A DNA stretch of 10,740 nucleotides from contig CAYHEX010000134.1 in NCBI GenBank assembly GCA_964355365.1, forward strand, positions 1-10,740. Reading direction: 5' to 3'. Shown in pieces: positions 6,438-10,740 of the stretch. Each line of letters begins with the position of its first letter. Within the stretch, counting starts at the first letter, position 1. Origin of the DNA: SCUN01 sp964355365. Its GTDB lineage: Bacteria; Acidobacteriota; Vicinamibacteria; Vicinamibacterales; SCN-69-37. A model generated the notes under the pieces. The model had not been told where the DNA came from, made no database searches, and was given only the letters and a program-made list of their open reading frames with translations. A program made the translations under genes and the position numbers.

Positions 6438-8906
6438 TTACTGCCGTCCCTGCGCCCGGCGCATGGCGTCGTTCAACGCCTGCATCGTCGCGTCCGACCC
6501 CCTGAAGACGTTGGTCGGGAAACGATACGGGTACTGCAGCATGCTCGCGTAGATCTTGTCGGACTGATACAGATTGAGCCCAAGCCCGGCGAGGTACTGT
6601 AGCTTCAGGTTGCGGTCGTGATTGATCTGCACGTCCTTGAGCCAGTTCGCGAAGTCGCCCCTCTGGCCGGCAAACGTCGCGAACAGCTCCACCGCGCTAC
6701 CGAAACCCACCTCGCGAAGTGACTGCGCCACCGGCGCCATCTCCGGACGGTCGAGCTTGGCCTGCATCGCGTCGACGTCGATCTTCGTCTCTTCCGCCTG
6801 GCCCAGAAGCACGAGGTCGTATCCCCGACCGTTCTGCGTATTGGCGAAGACCATACCGTTCGGGAACGCCGCGAGGAACGAACCGATCTCGCTCTTGACC
6901 GCCGCTTCGTTGCTCTCATACATCTGCACGAACAGCGTCACGACGCCGCCCGGATTGAGATGCTCCTTCGCCACGGTGAAGAACTCCTCCGTGTAGAGCG
7001 TCGCCGCGCCCTTGACCCACGGATCGAGCGGATCGCTCGTGATGCCGTCGAACTTCTCCTTCGACGTCAGCAGATAATGCCGTGCGTCATCGATCGTGAC
7101 GTGCACCTTCGGATTCGTCACCACGTTGTAGTTGTGCTCGCCGAAGTACTTCGACACGCTTTCGGGGACGAGCGGCTCGATCTCGGCGATGGTCTGGTTG
7201 GTCACATACGGGCTGATCGACACCGCGCCTGCGGTGACGCCCGCACCGCAGCCGATCACGAGGACGCGCTTCGGATCGTTCGGGATCAGCGTGGTCAAGT
7301 GGCCGAGCATGCGCTGCAGGCGCATGTCCTGCGGCTCGCTTGACGCCTGCACCTTGCCGGCGTTGTGGTAATTCAGCACGCCACTGGGCGTCCGCGACAC
7401 GGCGACCGACGCCTGCAGGCCCTCTTTGGCGTAGATGATTTCGTTCTGCCCCACCCACGTCGCGGCGTAGCGGCCGTAGGCGATGAGGATTCCCGGAATC
7501 TCCGGCACGTTCCGCACGAGCAGGCCCGCGGCACCAGTGGCGATGATGAGCAGAATCGCCGGCCCCCACTGCATACCCTTGTTGCCGTCAGACTCGCTCA
7601 CGGCCGGCGCCAGCATCATCAATGCCGACAGGGCGGACAGCGCCATCATCAACTGGATCGCGTGCTGCGAGCCCATCCACCACACGAGCAGCAGGCTGGC
7701 GAAGAGCGCGCCCACGATCGCGCCCACGGTGTTGGCCGCGTAGACACCGCCGACGAGCTTGCCGGGATCCTGTCCCTTCGTCGCGGCAGCCGCGAGTGCC
7801 AGCGGGAAGCTCGCGCCCCACAGAATCGCTCCCGGCAGTACGACCCAGAAGCACCGCACCAGATCGAGCTGGAAATTGAATGCGTCCGTATTGACCGTGC
7901 CGGTGAGCTGCGACGAGATCGACGGGTTGATCGGCCAGAACGGCAGTGACACGAACATCTGGTAGGCGGCCCACGCCATAGCGCCGCAGATCAACATCTG
8001 ACACCAGCCGAACGCGACGCGCGGCCGCGCCACGCTGCTCGCCAGTGAGGCGCCAATCGTGCTGCCGATGCCGAGCCCGGTGAGAAACACCGCGAGAATC
8101 AGCGAGAACGTATACGTCGTCGCGCCGAACTGCAGCGACAGGACCTTCGTCCACATTACTTCGCTCGCCAGCGCCGTCATCCCGGAGATAGCAATCGCGA
8201 CGTAGACCGAGCGAACACCCCGCGCACCCGTGGCGCGCGTCGCTGGGGCCGGCGCGCTGTGCGGCGTGCGACCCGCGAGCCACAGGCCGATGGAGGCAAC
8301 GAGGACGTTGAAGCCGATCGCGACCAGTGTCGCCGTCGTCATGTCGAACACGCGCAGCAGGTAGAAGCCCGCCAGCAGGCTGCCGATCACCGCGCCGGCG
8401 ATGTTGCCGCCGTAGAAGTAGCCGAGCCACGAGATGCCCTGCGGTGTCGTTTCCACCCAGCGCGACATCGCCGGCAGCGTGGCGCCCATCATCAGCGTCG
8501 GCGGCAGCAGACAGATCGCCGCGACGATGCCCCGGCCGAAGATGCCGGGCATGCCCTGCAAGCCGAGCGCGTCATACCAACCGCCGATGAGCGGCGCTCC
8601 GAACAACACGAACAATCCGCAGGCTGCGATCCCGAGTTCCAGGAACGCATACACCTTGAGCGGGTGCTCTTTGGCGCTGACGAACTTGGGCAGCAGCAAG
8701 CTGCCGAGGCACATGCCGCCCATGAAGGTCCCGAGCAACACACCCATGGACACGGCGGACGAGCCGATCACCAACTGCAGCAGCTGGAACCAGACGATCT
8801 CGTAGATCAGCGCGGCGCAGCCGCTGCCAATGAAAAGAAAGAGGAGAATCGGCAGGGCGCGGTGGGCGGCGTGCGGCGTCGAATCGGTCGAAACTGATGC
8901 AGTCAT
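6438..8906 (-). CDS. Fused multi-span membrane / spermidine-synthase-like protein
   Basis: 822 residues: an N-terminal membrane half (about 17-465, a dozen or more hydrophobic helices with an internal repeat of GCAALIYEIVWFQLL near 29-43 and TALASEVMWTKVLSL further on) joined to a SpeE-like methyltransferase-fold domain (about 485-740). The latter shows SAM-binding motif I VLVIGCGAGVTAG (Gly552-Cys-Gly-Ala-Gly), an acidic EIEPLV strand, DDARHYL (606-612) and SDPLDPW (624-630), plus GKVQASSEPQDM and GH ahead of motif I. True aminopropyltransferases carry GGGDGG and a D-S-S-D-P loop, so polyamine synthesis is doubtful here. Related fused proteins are usually listed as MFS/spermidine-synthase-like with unknown substrate. 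No speD or other polyamine gene is visible. ATG at 8906 with no strong Shine-Dalgarno; 47 nt downstream of the zinc-ribbon gene, so probably cotranscribed. Convergent with the GT-C-like gene. Confidence 0.85.
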   Translation of the reverse strand: MTASVSTDSTPHAAHRALPILLFLFIGSGCAALIYEIVWFQLLQLVIGSSAVSMGVLLGTFMGGMCLGSLLLPKFVSAKEHPLKVYAFLELGIAACGLFVLFGAPLIGGWYDALGLQGMPGIFGRGIVAAICLLPPTLMMGATLPAMSRWVETTPQGISWLGYFYGGNIAGAVIGSLLAGFYLLRVFDMTTATLVAIGFNVLVASIGLWLAGRTPHSAPAPATRATGARGVRSVYVAIAISGMTALASEVMWTKVLSLQFGATTYTFSLILAVFLTGLGIGSTIGASLASSVARPRVAFGWCQMLICGAMAWAAYQMFVSLPFWPINPSISSQLTGTVNTDAFNFQLDLVRCFWVVLPGAILWGASFPLALAAAATKGQDPGKLVGGVYAANTVGAIVGALFASLLLVWWMGSQHAIQLMMALSALSALMMLAPAVSESDGNKGMQWGPAILLIIATGAAGLLVRNVPEIPGILIAYGRYAATWVGQNEIIYAKEGLQASVAVSRTPSGVLNYHNAGKVQASSEPQDMRLQRMLGHLTTLIPNDPKRVLVIGCGAGVTAGAVSISPYVTNQTIAEIEPLVPESVSKYFGEHNYNVVTNPKVHVTIDDARHYLLTSKEKFDGITSDPLDPWVKGAATLYTEEFFTVAKEHLNPGGVVTLFVQMYESNEAAVKSEIGSFLAAFPNGMVFANTQNGRGYDLVLLGQAEETKIDVDAMQAKLDRPEMAPVAQSLREVGFGSAVELFATFAGQRGDFANWLKDVQINHDRNLKLQYLAGLGLNLYQSDKIYASMLQYPYRFPTNVFRGSDATMQALNDAMRRAQGRQ

Positions 8907-8953
8907 CGTGGCGGCATACTATCAAACCGCCTCGCCTGTTTACCCGCCCGGCG

Positions 8954-9784
8954 CTAGATCGAAGGTGTGCGCCGGTGATTGAGCAACATCTGGTAGACGA
9001 CGGCGCTCACCCACGTCCCATAGGTGATCATTAGCATCTGCCAGACGGTTGAAACAAGGAATAGCAGAAACCCCGGGGACACCACGGCCCCCCCCAGAGG
9101 CACCTGCGCCTGGATCACCTGCGCCGGGAACTGGAGCACGATCGGTACAGCCATCGCCAGGAAGATCTCGAAACGACGATCACGGGTCAGTTGCTCGCTG
9201 GCGCGTAACGCGTCCACATGCCGCGCGCGGCCGTCCAGAATGAGAAACCCGATCTGCGACCAGGTCAGCATCAGGTAGATGCCCGGCGCGATGAAGAGCA
9301 CCAAGCCGATCAGGATGGGCACGGCCGTCACCAGCACCGCGACAACGATCGCGCCGAAGGTCACGGGCGACAGGAGCGCGCGGCGAAAATCAACGCCTTC
9401 GCCGCGAACACCGGCCAGGGCCGTTCTCGCCAAACCGTAGGTCACCCACGCGGACACCAGGGCGCATGCCGCGAGAATCCCGAGCTCGCGAGACGTTTTC
9501 GGTGCGGGACCGACGAGCGCCATCGGCAGCAACTGCAAGACGCCCACCACGGCCATCCAGCGGACGATGCCACCCTTCAGCTCGGAGACCGCGTGAAAGG
9601 CGATGGCCAGCGCTTCACGCGCGGAAAAGAGGTCGGAGGTGTCGCGAAGACGAGCGGCTGCGGTGCCGCCCACTTGATGCGGCGTCGCGAAGACGTAGCC
9701 GCACTGGCACGCCGGCACGTCGGCGCTCACCAGCAGTCCGCAGTGCGGACAGAGGCGGGGACCCTGGGGGATTGGAGTAGTCAC
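8954..9784 (-). CDS. Zinc-ribbon multi-span membrane protein of unknown function
   Basis: Function unknown. The 276-residue product begins with a putative zinc ribbon, CPHCG (Cys12, Cys15) and CQCGYVF (Cys26, Cys28), on a short cytosolic-looking segment. After an amphipathic stretch with LFSAREALAIAFHAVSELKG (53-72) come about six hydrophobic segments between residues 73 and 267. The polar FLILDGRARHVDALRASEQL between them resembles the connecting helix seen in DUF975-type or glycerophosphodiesterase-membrane-domain-like proteins; that resemblance is weak and from memory. The start is taken as the GTG at 9784, the only start-type codon near the conserved-looking N-terminus. There is no clear Shine-Dalgarno, and the palindrome behind rpoC ends 9 nt upstream. 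Same strand as rpoC and the spermidine-synthase-like gene. Termination at the palindrome would leave its promoter unexplained. Confidence 0.8.
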   Translation of the reverse strand: MTTPIPQGPRLCPHCGLLVSADVPACQCGYVFATPHQVGGTAAARLRDTSDLFSAREALAIAFHAVSELKGGIVRWMAVVGVLQLLPMALVGPAPKTSRELGILAACALVSAWVTYGLARTALAGVRGEGVDFRRALLSPVTFGAIVVAVLVTAVPILIGLVLFIAPGIYLMLTWSQIGFLILDGRARHVDALRASEQLTRDRRFEIFLAMAVPIVLQFPAQVIQAQVPLGGAVVSPGFLLFLVSTVWQMLMITYGTWVSAVVYQMLLNHRRTPSI

Positions 9785-9793
9785 AAGATCAAT

Positions 9794-9840
9794 AACCGTG
9801 AAGGACGTGAAGGCAAGGTGCCTTCACGTCCTCCACGGTT
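9794..9840 (-). terminator. Near-perfect 21-bp inverted repeat: rpoC terminator / REP-like element
   Basis: The arms 9794-9814 and 9820-9840 enclose the 5-nt loop AAGGT. The single mismatch is A9801 against C9833 on the plus strand. In minus-strand RNA the same position is a G-U pair, so the stem is fully paired only for transcripts leaving rpoC. The 5' arm in rpoC orientation begins 10 nt after the rpoC stop. The downstream bases ATTGATCTTG are moderately U-rich but not a classical U-tract. The arm contains a short tandem GTGAAGGAC-GTGAAGGC. From memory this resembles dispersed CACGAAGGACACGAAGG-type palindromes seen in several environmental phyla, so it may be a REP-like repeat used as a terminator. 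Confidence 0.7.
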
Positions 9841-9850
9841 GATGGTGGTG

Positions 9851-10740
<890 letters not shown>

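Noticed and set aside
8907..8953. A promoter before the spermidine-synthase-like gene (TAGTAT -10-like hexamer)
   Set aside because: The hexamer matches only partly and no -35 sits at the right distance. The 47-nt gap is more easily explained by cotranscription with the zinc-ribbon gene.

Overview
The window is GC-rich, densely coding bacterial DNA. It carries the 3' end of rpoC at the right edge and rpsL-rpsG-fusA at the left edge, all on the minus strand. Read along that strand, the order is rpoC, five unrelated genes, then S12, S7 and EF-G. The source is probably an Acidobacteriota lineage, perhaps the Vicinamibacteria. This is an inference from the high GC, the fused membrane/spermidine-synthase-like protein, the secreted proteins with Gly/Arg-rich loops and the REP-like palindrome behind rpoC. 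No marker here fixes the taxonomy.

Right part (9851-10740): the C-terminal third of the RNA polymerase beta' subunit, ending in a proline-rich acidic tail. A near-perfect 21-bp inverted repeat (9794-9840) lies 10 nt after its stop and is best explained as the rpoC terminator and/or a REP-type repeat. Two minus-strand genes follow. One encodes a zinc-ribbon multi-span membrane protein (8954-9784). The other encodes a large membrane protein fused to a spermidine-synthase-like domain (6438-8906).

Middle part (2488-6425, plus strand): a two-gene unit with a 1-nt TGATG overlap. The first gene encodes a secreted alpha/beta-hydrolase (putative esterase). The second encodes a 760-residue GT-C-like membrane protein with a C-terminal F5/8 type C (discoidin-like) domain. 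The unit is convergent with the spermidine-synthase-like gene (12-nt gap). It is divergent from an uncharacterised secreted protein gene (minus strand, 1384 to about 2472), with start codons about 15 nt apart.

Left part (1-1383): rpsL, rpsG and the first 67 codons of fusA in tight operon spacing, preceded by about 300 nt without a clear gene. That stretch holds a weak promoter candidate and several strong inverted repeats. Because about 8.7 kb separates rpoC from rpsL, the translation operon probably has its own promoter and leader here. rpsL appears to start at CTG: no ATG, GTG or TTG lies between the nearest upstream in-frame stop and the conserved N-terminus.

The most interesting signals are the split rpoBC/str arrangement, the CTG start of rpsL with its structured leader, the palindrome behind rpoC, and the shared Gly/Arg-rich insertions in the two divergent secreted proteins. 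No CRISPR array, tRNA, rRNA, transposase or phage gene was recognised.
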